Source: Bathynomus jamesi (Eukaryota > Arthropoda > Malacostraca > Isopoda > Cirolanidae). Taken from it: DNA of 64,000 nucleotides. Within the stretch, counting starts at the first letter, position 1, and each line of letters begins with the position of its first letter. The notes beneath the pieces are model-generated. The model was not told the origin of the DNA. It was given only the letters and a program-made list of their open reading frames with translations, and made no database searches. The stretch lies in assembly GCA_023014485.1 (NCBI GenBank), contig JAJOZX010007488.1, positions 52,501 through 116,500 of the forward strand. Reading direction: 5' to 3'. Both the position numbers and the translations under genes were made by a program. Shown one piece after another: positions 10,521 through 21,502 of the stretch.

Positions 10521-11186
10521 TTATATATATATAAACCATGATTCTTTGGCACCAGAAGGGTTTTCTTTCACCCCCAAGCAATCCATATCGTTCTGTTGTA
10601 TAATTTTTCACTTATCTATAAATGAATGAGCTGGTTTCAGTCTGCAGGCAATCACCCCGCACCCTATTTTCCCTTGCTGAAATCTGGTATCACCACGCGA
10701 TTATTTTGGAAATTTGAAAAAGGATGTTGCGCACCTTATGTGTTTTGTATTTAATATTATGTCTTACCTTTAATGTATTGAAGTATGTGACCTCGCACAA
10801 TATACGATATTTGTGTTAAATTTACTATTTGTAGCTATTGTTTTGTCAATCTTTATCCTCAAGTATAAATAAATAAATTTATATATATATATATGTGTAC
10901 ACACACACACACCACACACACACACACACTCGTATATACTGTATATATATATAATATGTATTTTGGGTTCAGAATTATTTACTTTTTAAGGTTACTGATT
11001 ATATTGTGCGAAATTATTGTTGAAATACTTTACTTATAACTATAAAAAAAATTGTTTTTTAAAGCATAAATTCGTCATAAACGAGTTATGAGGTCATTTA
11101 TTCGTGTTTTTAGAATTAAGAATATCTGTTCGTTCACAAAATAAGTGAAAATGTGAAAAAATGTATCGGCTTTAAGTGCTAAATCA
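10521..11186. other. Spacer with (TA)n and (CA)n tracts
   Basis: Short TA repeat at 10881-10894, CA repeats at 10897-10929 and a second TA tract near 10940. No coding sequence recognised. Confidence 0.6.
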
Positions 11187-11375
11187 TAATGGCGGACGTC
11201 GCAACACCGCTTCTCGTTCGATCAGCGAAGTTAGGCGACGTTGGGTCTGTTCAGTAATTGGATGGGTGACCATCCTCCTCTCGTTCAGTGATGTCGCGGC
11301 CCTTAGATGGTTTAGATCCCACGTAAAGCTGTAGGTCTCCTTCGTCACATGACTTCGCTTCCAGTCTAATTATGA
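11187..11375 (+). mobile_element. 5S-rRNA-headed SINE, copy 2
   Basis: The plus strand reads a 5S-like head: CAACACCGCTTCTCGTTCG, GATCAGCGAAGTTAGGCGAC, then TAATTGGATGGGTGACC. The last is very close to the 5S C-box. The SINE body follows with TTTAGATCCCACGTAAAGCT and GTAGGTCTCCTTCGTCACAT. This copy keeps the most 5S-like promoter of the family in the window. Confidence 0.78.
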
Positions 11376-12999
11376 AGATATTATTAATTGAACGGGAATA
11401 AAACATTTCTGATTTAGGAGACTTTAAATCAAAATCCATATACATAATTAATTACAAATGAAGTCTGAAATTCAACCATGACGGGGATAAAAAATTTGTT
11501 ACCATTTTATCACTTTGAAATATTTTCAGCTTAGTGCTTCGTAAAGACTAATGTAGCGCTTTAATCCAACTAAGGATAGTGTGTGTAGTTTTAAATCTAA
11601 ACCCCCCCCCCCTTCAAAGTAGTAATATTTTATTTTCTCTTCTAGGACAAATATCACTTCAGTCGGAATGGAAAATCATCAAAAGCTAAGGTTTCGAAAG
11701 GCCGTATTATGGAAATCTACTTACCAGGTTAGCGGGATTTGTTATATTGTATTACTATGGATTATACAGCTTTCAGGAATTTGTATCTGAACGATTTTAC
11801 GTACGGCATTTTCTTATTTCGAGGAAAATAGGCCTACATCTCCTTTGTTATCGATGTCAGATGTGAAATTAAATACTCAATATAATTAATAACAGGAGAC
11901 CCATTTTTTCAGAAACATATATCGAGTTAAATCTTCATACGCGCATATTCCCGACATCAAATATTAATTGTAACTCTCGCTTCTCAGTTCTCCCTGTATT
12001 TTTGGTTTAATGGAAAATGTTGGGAAATTTAATCGTTCACCGAGCAAAGTCTCGTAAATCATCTTCGTGCTCTGAACTTCTTTGCAAAACCGTTATCGAA
12101 GTTGAACTGAATTGAGTGAACTTTTTTTTTTTACTTCATACTCTCTCTTCTTATTCTTTCTTTGGTGCGTGTAATCGTAGGAGGAACAGGGGTGTTCCAT
12201 CTCTTAAATATCTTACGATCAGTTTTTCTTTAATGATGCAGTCATACGCAGGAGTATACTTCAATATTACAACCATCGCTTAGGGTTTTTGAAAACATAC
12301 AGTGTAGGGTCTTCCCTCCCACCAAAAAAGACCGAAAATCACGAATACAGTATCGAATTTGGGGTAATTTTTTTGACTACCCCATATTTACATTATCATA
12401 AATACTGTATATGAGTAAAAGGCAGTGCATATACGCCTATATATATTCTTCCTTTTAATTTTATCATCGTCAAGCCATTTCCCCTCTATTCTCAAGGGAT
12501 TGGTAATTTTTGTGTCAAGAGGGTTAACTTGAGTAGATTGTGGGACGTTTTATTTCCTAAATTATCATTAAAAATAATAACGATGATGATAATGATTACC
12601 ATTATTTTCTCTTAAATATTATCATCATCTCGCGCTTGATGATAGGAATTAGTGCTACATAATAACTTTGATATTATGATTCGGGCGAAGAGGTAGGTGA
12701 ACTCTATTACATTTTACGTCAATGTCGAAAGCAGTTGGCAACCTTGGTAACCTTGGTTATTATTAATTAATTGTATTAAATATTTCAATCACCATTTTAG
12801 GTTTCGCATTTTTTTTTATGCAGTGCTTACTTACCATGCAAATTATTTTAAAAGTCGGAGATGACGCATCATTTTTAATTAAAATATTTTTGTCTCAAAT
12901 TTAGGAATTTTTTCTTTTTTTAGAACTGGGGCCACAAGTAGAGTGTGTGAATTTTAAAATTTGCATTTTATTTTTCAACGTTTAAGGAAATTACTATAA

Positions 13000-13030
<31 letters not shown>

Positions 13031-13734
13031 TGTTTTTTCAGTTTCTCTATTTTGTCTGGATTGCAGAAAAACAAACATTATTTGGAAAACGTTAAATAAA
13101 ACCTTAACTTCTGTAAATCATTATAGGTAGACCACTTTACAACATAAATAACTATGAATCATATCTCAACAGTTGATCTTCCCCAAGTACCAAATAGATT
13201 TATGAAAGGTATTCTTACTTTCCACAGCTAAATAGCCTATTTTTTTATTTTGGTCTTATAGTCTTTGCTTTAATATCTGGTTGCAGATACTGTATATGTT
13301 TTATATTCTCGGAGCACAGAAGAGAGAACTGTAAAATCGTAAATATTACTTGTGTAATCGCAGACAAATATCTTCTTTGACATAAAAAAAAAGGGGTTTT
13401 CATTGGCAGGGTTTTATCATTTTAATGATAGCCTGTCTAACGTTAATGAAAAGGCTACGTTGTTTTTATTATGTATTATTCGTTATATTAATTGGTCATT
13501 TACAGCTGTATATGACGCCGTTTAGAAACTATAAAGATAGTTTGTGTATTTATCTCTGTTATTAATTTTTCATTATAATTTATAACTTCAAATTTTAACA
13601 TCTCGTCAAAAATATTTTTCCCATTTCTTTTCCTTGTGTAATTTTCATTTCAATTTGAATGTAATTTTTTCTTTTCAGAAAGTTCAATTATACAGGCAAA
13701 AATTTTAATTAATAATTTTTCTGTCATCATCATC
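11376..13734. other. Long AT-rich spacer
   Basis: No gene, TIR pair or retroelement was recognised. It contains a C9 run near 11604, T and TG runs (TG repeat at 13003-13031), an ATG/ATT-rich patch near 12570-12640, and short T-rich stretches. A diverged relic could be present that is not visible by eye. Confidence 0.5.
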
Positions 13735-13761
13735 ATTCCCTATTTCAATGAAATAGGGAAT
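13735..13761. repeat. Small palindrome
   Basis: ATTCCCTATTTCA followed by TGAAATAGGGAAT is a perfect 13-bp-arm palindrome. It sits about 100 bp upstream of the LINE fragment and may mark its 5' junction. Confidence 0.7.
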
Positions 13762-14131
13762 GCTAGGCTAGGTAGGTTAATCGATGAGAACGTTCGAAAG
13801 CTGTATAGGTCGAAGCCCTCTTTAAATGTTGTGGGTCCGGGAGACGCCGGCCCAACGTGAAAAATAGTTTAAAACGCCGATCCGTGGTAAAAAATAATTT
13901 AAACGTTGCTATAACCGAAACGTGGTTAAATACCGTAACTCGGAACTTGTTGGGGGAACTTGATATAGCGGGTTTTAAACTTTTTACTAATGATAGGTTA
14001 CATAGGATTGGTGGCGGCGTTTTGTTGTACGTTCGTAATTCCCTTAGGACTATCGAGGTTAATATAGATTTCCCGGCAGCAATTAATGCGATATGCGTTG
14101 AAGTTAGGGCGTGTAGTATTAGCATTAATTT

Positions 14132-14463
14132 AAGGTTGCCAGACGTCCCATATTTTACGGGACAGTCCCGCATTTGATCCAAAAATCCCTCGTCAAAATC
14201 CCGCGTTCAAAATGTCCTGCAAAAATATTTTTTAAGCAAATTTTTTAGGGATGAATTGATTTAGAATTTCAATATTATGTATAATAATTTCAATTTATTC
14301 ACGATGTTTAATTGTTAAATACTATTGTAATAAAATTTTTCTAATTTTGTTTGTTGTAACCGTTGAAGAAATCTAGTTTCAATTTGAAAAAAAATTTGGT
14401 CTTAAAAAAAACCTCAGAAAATTTTTTGGGTCGCATGGGCATTTGAAAAATCTGGCAACCCTG
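14132..14463. mobile_element. hAT-like MITE inserted in the LINE endonuclease
   Basis: Ends AAGGTTGCCAGAC and TCTGGCAACCCTG are inverted repeats. The element is flanked by CATTAATTT on both sides (14123-14131 and 14464-14472), a direct duplication of the LINE target. Removing it rejoins the endonuclease reading. The 332-bp length, lack of coding sequence and 8-9-bp duplication fit a hAT-type MITE. Confidence 0.8.
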
Positions 14464-14969
14464 CATTAATTTCGTTGTTTATAGACCTCTCGTTCAACCC
14501 CTCGATACCGAGACTAGATTTTACACACTTCTTGGTAACTTTATTAATAATTGGGATAGTATAATTGTCGGAGACTTTAACTGCCCTAACGTTAATTACG
14601 AGACTTTTACTGGTAATGATGAGGGTTTGAGACTGAGTTCATGGAGGATAATTTTTTACGACAGATGGCTACCGAACCAACGCGCGGTGAAAATATTTTA
14701 GACGTGGTGATGATGAACGACGAAAATATAGTCGAAGGTTTAGAAGTAGGTGAGAGTTTGGGATGTACTGTAGTGATCACCAAATGGATCTTTTCGGTTT
14801 TTAGGTCCGGCATTGGATTTTTTTCATATTTTTGGTATAGACGTAGATTTTTACGCTGATTCTATTCCGCAATCCGTTTCTTGGAGAAATAAACACGTAA
14901 AAGTTATGTGCAAAGTTTATTACGTTTACAGGTTTCCAGAACACAGAACGGAACACAAACCAAAGTTTG

Positions 14970-15233
14970 TTACTTGCCAAACTGCGCAATATCGTTCAGC
15001 ATTTGGCGCACTAGATCTTTGCCTGCTTGTCGGCGACGCCAGAAAAACTCGCAGAGATAAGAGTCGATCATGGAACGGTGCGTACCACAACGGCGCTTGT
15101 TACCGCGTTTGAGTTGGTTCCACGTCGATTCTATCCGTTGCGTTTGTGCCCCAGTTGAAGGGTCCACGAAGTTTTCGCTGTGGTTCACTGTTTTGTGACT
15201 GAAGCTGTACTCTTCGAGCTGTTCGATATACAA
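14970..15233 (-). pseudogene. Merlin transposase C-terminal part
   Basis: The minus-strand frame contains VNHSENFVDPSTGAQTQRIE and TWNQLKRGNKRRCGTHRSMI, then YLCEFFWRRR. NFVDP-TG-HTQ-IE-W and the YL-EF-WR ending are hallmarks of the last catalytic region of Merlin/IS1595-type DDE transposases (the glutamate of the IES/IEG block). Only about 85 residues remain of a protein that is usually around 300, so the element is non-autonomous. Confidence 0.8.
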
Positions 15234-15240
15234 ACAGAAG

Positions 15241-15265
15241 TAGGTTAGGTTAGGTTAGGTTAGGT
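15241..15265. repeat. Interstitial (TTAGG)5
   Basis: Five consecutive TAGGT units inside the Merlin element. TTAGG is the telomere repeat of most arthropods. Here it is a short internal array, not a telomere. Confidence 0.9.
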
Positions 15266-16457
15266 ATAGGTGGATATTTGAATTCAAGGTTTGGGCCATA
15301 ACTTTTTTCGTGTTTATTTCTCCAAAAAACGGATTGCAGAAATGGAGTCAGCGTAAAAATCTACGTCTATACCAAATACATGGAAAAAATCCAATGCTGG
15401 ACCTAAAACCGAAAAGACCCCACCAAATTATTAGGTTTAAGCTATTGATAGAAAACAGTAAGGATAGTAATGTAATAAAAGTCCCTGATTTTCGTAGGGC
15501 TAATTTTGATAGTTTTGCGGATTGAATGAGAGTAGTGGACTGGGATAATTTATTTATGGGTAATGACGCAAATTTTCATTGGGAGGTGTTTAAAGAAAGT
15601 TTTTTGAATATCGGAAGGGAGTTTATTCCTCGTTGGCCCAAGCACGCTAGAAATCATGGTAGGCCCAAGTGGTGGACTAGAGAAATAGGCGAGTAACAGA
15701 GGGTATAGACTTAACAAACGCAATGACACCGTAGCTAATTTTAATAGATATATCAAGCTTAGACGTCAGGTTAAAAGATCTCTTAGGTCTGCAAAGCGTA
15801 ATTTAGAGATGTTTATAGCTGCGGATAGTAAATATAATCCAAAAACGTTTTTTGACTACATCAATAATCGTAAGCCGATAAAAGATAACATAGGCCCTCT
15901 AGTGGACACTAACGGCGCTTTGGCTTCCGACACTCAGGCGATGGCGGGTATTTTTAACAACTATTTTGCGACAGTTTTTACCGTAGAAGACGTAAATAAT
16001 GTCCTCGACGTGAACGATATCGTTCCATTAAGAAGCGAGACTATTTTGAATGAAATAACTGTTGACGAGGATGAGATTGCGCATTGTATCGATAAGTTAA
16101 AAGTTAGCAAGGCTCCAGGCCCTGACGCGCTTTATCCTAGACATTTGAAAGATTTGAAAGACATTATCGTAGGCCCCTTAACAAAAAAATTTTAATAAGT
16201 CACTGGAAGCGGAGATTATTCCTAAAGACTTCAAATTAACTACCGTTACGCCCATTTTTAAAAAAGGCGACCGCACAGTAGCTAGCAATTATAGGCCCAT
16301 GAGCTTAACGTCAATTGTCGGTAAACTTTTGGAATCCGTAGTTAGGGATCGTATCGTCGATCACTTAGAAAGTAGCGATTTGATTAATAATAGTCAGCAT
16401 GGGTTTGGACGCCATAAATCTTGTTTAAGTAATTTGTTAGAGTTTTATAACGAAATA

Positions 16458-17032
16458 TAACGAAAGAAAACGAGACATTGCAAACACTGAAGCTATACAA
16501 AGGACTTTTACATCTGAGATAGAAAAACGGAAGGTGAAGACTACTGGTCTCGACTACAATCACTGAAACTCTACTCTCTCGAAAGAAGGCGCGAGCGGTA
16601 CACAATAATATACATGTGGAAAATACATGAAGGTTCTGTCCCTAACCTTAGAAATGAAATAGAAACAAACTGGAATGAGAGAAGAGGCAGATTTTGTACT
16701 GTCCAAGCTGCGGTGGGACAGGGGGCCATGAAAACGAGGATGAAAAATACCCTCAGAATACGAGGCCCAACGCTTTTCAATGTCCTACCAAAAGAAGTGA
16801 GGAATCTCCAGCACACCGACCTGAATAACTTCAAGAACCAGCTGGCCAGATTCCTGTTCAAAGTCCCTGACCAGCCATGCGTGGCTGGCTACGAGGGCAG
16901 AAGGAGATCAGACAGCAATTCCCTCCTTCACCAAATCCCGCAAATGAGGCCGGATGCTGCAGAGGGGTCGACCGTAGGTCGATCCTGAATAATCGTTCGA
17001 ACTCACCTAAAGTAAGCACCTAAAGTAAGTAA
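16458..17032 (+). mobile_element. LINE family 3 tail inserted in LINE family 1
   Basis: From ACGAGACATTGCAAACACTG onward this matches the 3' end of the family 3 LINE at 51335-51890 (conserved KTRMKNTLRIRGPTLFNVLP, then NLQHTDLNNFKNQLARFL, DQPCVAGYEGRR). It ends in repeated AAGTAAGT units, then returns to family 1 reverse transcriptase coding sequence at about 17033. This is a typical 5'-truncated LINE insertion whose tail is a short simple repeat. Confidence 0.85.
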
Positions 17033-17178
17033 GTAGTGCGCGAATACTGTAGGCATAGAGCGGCTGACGTTATTTATTTAGACTTTAAAAAAGCGTTCGA
17101 TACAGTTCCGTATAGAAGATTAAATGCGAAGATTAAAGCGCACGGTATACGCGGTCAGGTAGCTAACTGGTTAGACTG

Positions 17179-17258
17179 CAGGGGTTCCCAAATTGTGTTC
17201 CGCGGAACACTTCTCACGGTATACAAGTGTTCCGCGGAACACCAATTTGGGAACCCCT
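17179..17258. mobile_element. Very short hAT-like MITE
   Basis: CAGGGGTTCCCAAATTGTGT at the left and its complement at the right form arms of about 33 bp around a minimal core. Total length is about 80 bp. It interrupts the LINE reverse transcriptase between VANWL and EEWFRARKQ. The flanks GTTAGACT and GTTAGAGG may be a mutated 8-bp duplication. CAGGGGT ends are common in hAT elements. Confidence 0.65.
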
Positions 17259-18334
17259 GAGTTAGAGGAATGGTTTCGGGCCAGGAAACAGAGGGTCGTT
17301 GTTAATGGTAGGGAATCGGGATGGCTGGATGTAGGTAGAGGTGTTCCCTCAGGGTTCAGTGTTAGGCCCATTGCTATTCGTAATCTACATTAACGACATG
17401 GATGTAGTTCACCAGTAACGTGTCAAAATTCGCGGACGATACTAAAATAGTCGGTAAAGTTCTTAACGTGGACGATAGAAATAGGCTCCAAGACGATAAA
17501 TAGGATTATGGAGTGGACGGATAAGTGGCAGATGCAATTTAACGTAGACATATGTAAAGTTTTGCATGTAGGTTCTCGTAACAATAATTACACGTACACG
17601 ATGGACGATAGACAGCGAGCATTGATGAGGAAGTAGATTTAGGCGCACGTGTATCTAAAGATTAAAAAGTTAGGAACCAGTGCCTGGAGTCTTGCGCAAA
17701 AGCTATTAGGATGTTAGGCTTCATAGCGCGTAATTTCGAATTTAAATCGAAGAATATTATATTGCCCCTTTACAAGTCTCTAGTCAGGCCTCACTTAGAA
17801 TATGCCGTTAAGTTTTGGTGCCTGGATTTGCGTAAGGATATTGATAGGTTGGAAAGGGTTCAGCGACGCGCCACGAAACTAATTCCGCCACTATGCAACA
17901 AGTTTTACGAAGATGAATTAAAGAGTTAGACTTGCATTCACTCGAAACTAGAAGATTAAGGGGGGAGCTTATTGAAGTTTTCAAAATCGTTAATAAAATC
18001 GATAACGTAAATTTTGACACATTGTTCACTTTCGATAATAGCAATACTCATAATAACAGATTTAAATTACGTGGCAGACGTTTCATTACTAACATCGCTA
18101 AAAACTTTTACTTTTAAAATAATTGATAAATGGAATAATCTTTCCGCGTCCGTCGTGAACTCTACCAGCGTTAATATGTTTAAAAACCGTTTAGATAGGC
18201 ATTTTAAAAATATTAACGTCGTTTAAAATAATAGAACAGTTAGCAACAGGAGCTCTGGGGGTAATGGTCGAGGTTTGAGTCTGTTAACGATTAATACCAG
18301 CTTGTGACATGCCAGCGTGTGATATGCCAGCAAC

Positions 18335-18340
<6 letters not shown>

Positions 18341-18364
<24 letters not shown>
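18341..18364. repeat. (TA)n microsatellite
   Basis: Short TA repeat inside the 3' UTR of the family 1 LINE. The second copy at 34340 has an A-rich run at the same place. Confidence 0.9.
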
Positions 18365-18365
<1 letters not shown>

Positions 18366-18632
18366 ATTTACACTAACACGAACTCAGATGTAGCTCGTAG
18401 CGTAAATTAACTCGCTTTTTGTTATACTCTTCATACTTTCTTTTTTTTTCTTATCCTCTTTACTTGCATGTCTGTAGTTTGCATGGTATGACAATGTTTG
18501 AGTTAAGACTATGTTTGCATGGTTTGTAAGCGTTCTTATTTTACTTCTTTTCATCTTTCACTCCTTTCCTATTCTCTTCGACTATTTTTCCGACTTGTCG
18601 GCAGTGGCCGGCGGATGATGATGGTGAGTTTC

Positions 18633-18734
18633 TTTTCATGCCACAAAAAACCACTATTGTGATATCTCCAGAAAGACTAAAACCTCATAAAATTTGATGG
18701 TCAAATTTGTGACCATACGGCATGAAAGGGTTAA
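18633..18734. mobile_element. TTTCATGCC/GGCATGAAA MITE in LINE 3' UTR
   Basis: TTTTCATGCCAC and GGCATGAAAGGGTTAA bracket about 100 bp that is absent from the otherwise collinear copy near 34680. The right edge ends in CCCTTT/TTAA-type sequence, as in piggyBac-like MITEs, but the left TTAA is lost. Confidence 0.55.
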
Positions 18735-18840
18735 CCCCTTATTCTATTCTTTTAACCCCCTACTCTCTTCTTTCTCTCGGGCTAACCTTAGAGTGGATCT
18801 TAGGGTCTTTGCTAGCCTTAGCTTCTGTTGACCATCATCA

Positions 18841-19703
18841 TGCTTGTTCATAAAATTCTTCTCTTGTGTCATAATAAGCCCTTCTATTTTATTTCAAGAA
18901 GAGGAGACGTTTGACAAGGAGATTGCCTTGGGAATAGCTCTTTTTTTATCTTAATACACTGATAATAGAATGGCAAGAAGAAAAGAATGATGTTTATCTC
19001 TTCCCGCCCCTTTGTTAATGATTTATGTAGCACCTTCATTCCAAGATATGAGATTTTATGAACTTGGCAAATAATTGATTAATTCTGATGTGTTCGTCGT
19101 TGTTTCATGTTTGATTCACTGTACTGTTAAATTATTATCAAAAGATAATTTCGGAACATCGTGATAATTCGTGTTCAGCTTGTGTCTACTTCTTTCCAGT
19201 GGGCTTTGTTGGGTGTCAGAACCTGCATGTTATTCGTGATGGGACGGGCGTATTCCTGCGTACGTAAAATATTCCGTGCTAACAACATTTCGTCGACATG
19301 ATATTTTATCGCCAAACCTTTCATGATTAAATTGAGTTTGGTTCGGTTAGGTTAGTATAGTTAAGTTTGGCTCGGCTTAGTTAGGTTAATAGTTTCGGGT
19401 TTACGATATCTGATCGATTTGACATTCTATCGATAAGTATATTGTGGGTTAAGTTAGGTTAAGTTCGTATTTTAGGTTATCGATTGTTCGGTGTTGTCGA
19501 CGAAATGGGTATAGGTCCAGTAATTTGAGGTAGTTGAAGGTCGTTTGATCACAGTGTCGACAAAATGTCTCAAGATAAAAATATTCGTGTTCTTTAATCA
19601 ACATTTTTGTTCGTTAGAACTCCCACTCCTAAAAAAAGAAAATGAAAATGATAAACAAGATTTGATTAAGAATGTATACGAGCATACATAATTTTTCAAA
19701 GTG
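18841..19703. other. Spacer with TTAGG-like runs
   Basis: GGTTAGGTTAG and TTAGGTTAAGTT words are scattered at 19330-19480, with CGTCGACATGATATTTTATC and CGACGAAATG words around them. Similar words occur near 38850-39010, so a diverged shared repeat is likely. No coding sequence. Confidence 0.5.
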
Positions 19704-19707
19704 TTAA

Positions 19708-19795
19708 CCCTTTACTGCCCAAAAGGACAAATTTTTAACCTTTCAAATACACGCATTCATAACTTGACCCTACAAAATATTTGGCCAGTAAAGGG
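19708..19795. mobile_element. piggyBac-like MITE
   Basis: An 88-bp unit flanked by TTAA on both sides (19704-19707, 19796-19799). Ends CCCTTTACTGCCC and GGCCAGTAAAGGG are inverted repeats. TTAA targets with CCC-starting ends are characteristic of piggyBac. Confidence 0.7.
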
Positions 19796-19799
19796 TTAA

Positions 19800-20341
19800 G
19801 CACCTTTCAATTTCCTTCGTATGTGCTCACATCAGCAGCTCTCAACTTTTTCTGGCTGAAGATACCCTAACGCCATCTGTTCTCTCTTCGCGATACCCCC
19901 GGAGAATTTTCGTCTTCCACTATTCAACATCTAATTTCCCGCCCCCACACGCACCTCAACGAGATTCTTTTCCACAATTTCAGTAATTTTTTTAAATTTT
20001 CAATTAGGTACTTATTTTTTATTTTTTATTTTTTTTTTTTTTATGAAATTTCTTACAGACACGTTAGGAAGTGTCTTGAAAGCCCTCCATCGACAAATTA
20101 TTTCCAAATTCAATGGAATCTAACGTCATTCTTTCAACGGAACAATATCCCATGCCACTTATCGAATACCTCGTGCCCTTCTCACTGTCCTCTGTCTATA
20201 GAATTGAATCCCATTGAAAATATATGGGAAATTCAAGAAAAAATATTTAAAAACATAAGTGTTCATCGAAACCGGACCTTTATTAAAATAAAAAAAGAGA
20301 GAGGAGCAAAAAACTTCACTTTTTTCTACATGAAAGTCACA
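19800..20341. other. Spacer with T-run
   Basis: Contains a T-rich stretch near 20015-20042. No gene or clear repeat recognised. Confidence 0.5.
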
Positions 20342-20535
20342 ATATGATAATAAAAACCCACTCTAATAGACAGAGTTTATTTCCACAAGAGTTTCGATGC
20401 CCACTGGCATCCTCTTCGGGTGGATACAGAAAAACGAATTCGTTTTTCTGCATCCACCCGAAGAGGATGCCAGTGGGCATCGAAACTGTTGTGGAAATAA
20501 ACTCTGTTTATTAGAGTGGGTTTTTATTATCATAG
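20342..20535. mobile_element. Large hairpin with hammerhead-like motif (Penelope-type end)
   Basis: A near-perfect palindrome of about 190 bp centred near 20438 on GAATTC. The right arm contains TCCAC (20453-20457), CCGAAGAG, a GATGCC/GGCATC hairpin, GAAA, CTGTT, then GTGGA (20491-20495). TCCAC and GTGGA can form stem I of a hammerhead fold. Two features depart from the canonical core: C in place of U in CUGANGA, and one extra G before stem II. A diverged copy of this layout lies at 28618-28700. Confidence 0.5.
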
Positions 20536-20724
20536 AGAGAGAGAGGATTTGCAGTGATACTTTCAGTTATCTTGCGAACAGCGTAACTCGAATAATTAAG
20601 GGAGTCAATAGAAGCAAATGGAAGTTATCATATTTTCAATCGAATTAGTGATTAGAATATTTTAAAACAATACTTTTTCTGAATCTTTTAGTCTGAACTT
20701 TGTGATGGTGACTAGGTTACACAG

Positions 20725-20870
20725 GGTACCCATTTATCTATCAGCCAATTTTATTGTATGGAAGGATGAACAGCTGCGTTTGCTGCGCGCCGACACTGCC
20801 GTCACCAGGAACCGAAACCGGGGCCGGTGGATATGCAGTCAGCGATGTTAACCGTTACACCACCGAGGCA
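20725..20870 (-). mobile_element. tRNA-derived SINE, type II
   Basis: The minus strand begins GCCTCGGTGGTGTAACGGTT (A-box-like) and continues to GGTTTCGGTTCCTGG (B-box-like), then a body with GTTCATCCTTCCATACAATA. It matches 28438-28597 throughout, which defines it as a repeat and not a unique tRNA gene. Confidence 0.7.
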
Positions 20871-21321
20871 TATAAATATATATATATATAATTCAAATTT
20901 AATTATATAAAAAATTTAAGAAATTTGGAATATCATCTGAGAGAAAGGCTGCATGAAAGGTATTCTTTTCGGCTTGTCATGGTGAAAAGGCTTTCGCCAA
21001 TGATCTCCTCCCGACTGTAACGGTCTTTAGAAGAATTTACTTCCCTGATTAATCCCACCATTTCTATCCATTGATTCTGTTCGTCTTCATCCAGCCATTT
21101 AATTAAGCCAAGTTCAAATAAGGGTTAAAATTACCTTCATAATCGCTTGAACGAAATCTTAGCATACGACGGGCATTGCCTCGTTATTACTTCCTTAATT
21201 AGATTTTGTTTTGAAAGCTTTCTTGTTTTTGTTTTTCTTGTTCTTCGTATTTTTTTTCTTTGTTTCAGTTGTCTTTTTCCCAGAATGGAATGAAAGAAAG
21301 AGAAGCGGCAGTTTCAAAAAG
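20871..21321. other. Spacer
   Basis: Short TA repeat at 20873-20890, then unique-looking sequence. No coding potential recognised. Confidence 0.5.
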
Positions 21322-21502
21322 TTAAGTTCACCAACGCCGCCCAATTACCATGGGAACCAATAGATGCATTTTGAGAGAAACCATTTATATGGAAACTTAC
21401 TTTAGGAATGTTGCGTCTTATAACAACCAGCCGATGAATTTTAACTTCGAAAGTCACATGCATTGGATTCCATGGTAACTGGGCGGCGTTGGAAAACTTA
21501 AA
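21322..21502. mobile_element. Inverted-repeat element with AACGCCGCCCA arms
   Basis: Left GTTAAGTTCACCAACGCCGC and right GCGGCGTTGGAAAACTTAA are inverted. The arms continue through CCATGG and CCAATG words for about 45 bp each. This is a roughly 180-bp MITE-like hairpin. The superfamily is unknown. Confidence 0.7.

Larger units (their letters stand above)
14786..15420 (-). mobile_element. Merlin transposon with 8-bp target duplication
   Basis: A 635-bp element with TIRs of about 115 bp. Left end GGATCTTTTCGGTTTTTAGG and right end (inward) GGGTCTTTTCGGTTTTAGGT. It is flanked by a perfect 8-bp duplication CACCAAAT at 14778-14785 and 15421-15428. The size of the duplication and the transposase remnant inside agree with the Merlin (IS1016-related) superfamily. 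It splits the LINE endonuclease, so it is younger than the LINE. Confidence 0.87.
13860..18225 (+). pseudogene. CR1-like LINE endonuclease/reverse transcriptase polyprotein, broken
   Basis: Apurinic-endonuclease pieces come first: VAITETWLNTV near 13895, GGGVLLYVRNSLRTIEVN near 14010, then (past a MITE) VYRPLVQPL, IIVGDFNCPNVNYETF near 14565 and QMATEPTRGENILDVV near 14660. The SDH block is interrupted by the Merlin. Reverse transcriptase follows: KAPGPDALYPRHLKDL near 16110, TPIFKKGDRT, NYRPMSLTSIVGKLLES near 16290, YLDFKKAFDTVPYRRL near 17080, GVPSGFSVRP and FADDTKIVG near 17435. The C-terminal part has LGFIARNFEFKSK and LVRPHLEYAVKFW near 17780. Many frameshifts and stops break it. FADD retains the catalytic pair. 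The enzyme would have nicked target DNA and primed reverse transcription there. Confidence 0.85.
13762..18840 (+). mobile_element. CR1-like LINE, family 1, copy 1, with nested insertions
   Basis: A 5'-truncated non-LTR retrotransposon reading rightwards: endonuclease, reverse transcriptase, C-terminal domain and a long 3' UTR. The 3' UTR and last coding part match a second copy at 33934-34835, which fixes its extent to about 18830. Four later insertions interrupt it: a MITE (14132-14463), a Merlin (14786-15420), a LINE family 3 tail (about 16458-17032) and a hAT-like MITE (17179-17258). With those removed, the coding pieces follow one another in the expected order. No element-level target duplication could be read. 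Confidence 0.85.

Noticed and set aside
11187..11375. Functional 5S rRNA gene
   Set aside because: The 5' part of 5S is missing, sequence after the C-box is unrelated to 5S, and the same hybrid recurs as a dispersed repeat.
15241..15265. Telomere or chromosome end
   Set aside because: Only five TTAGG units, internal to a Merlin element with sequence continuing on both sides.
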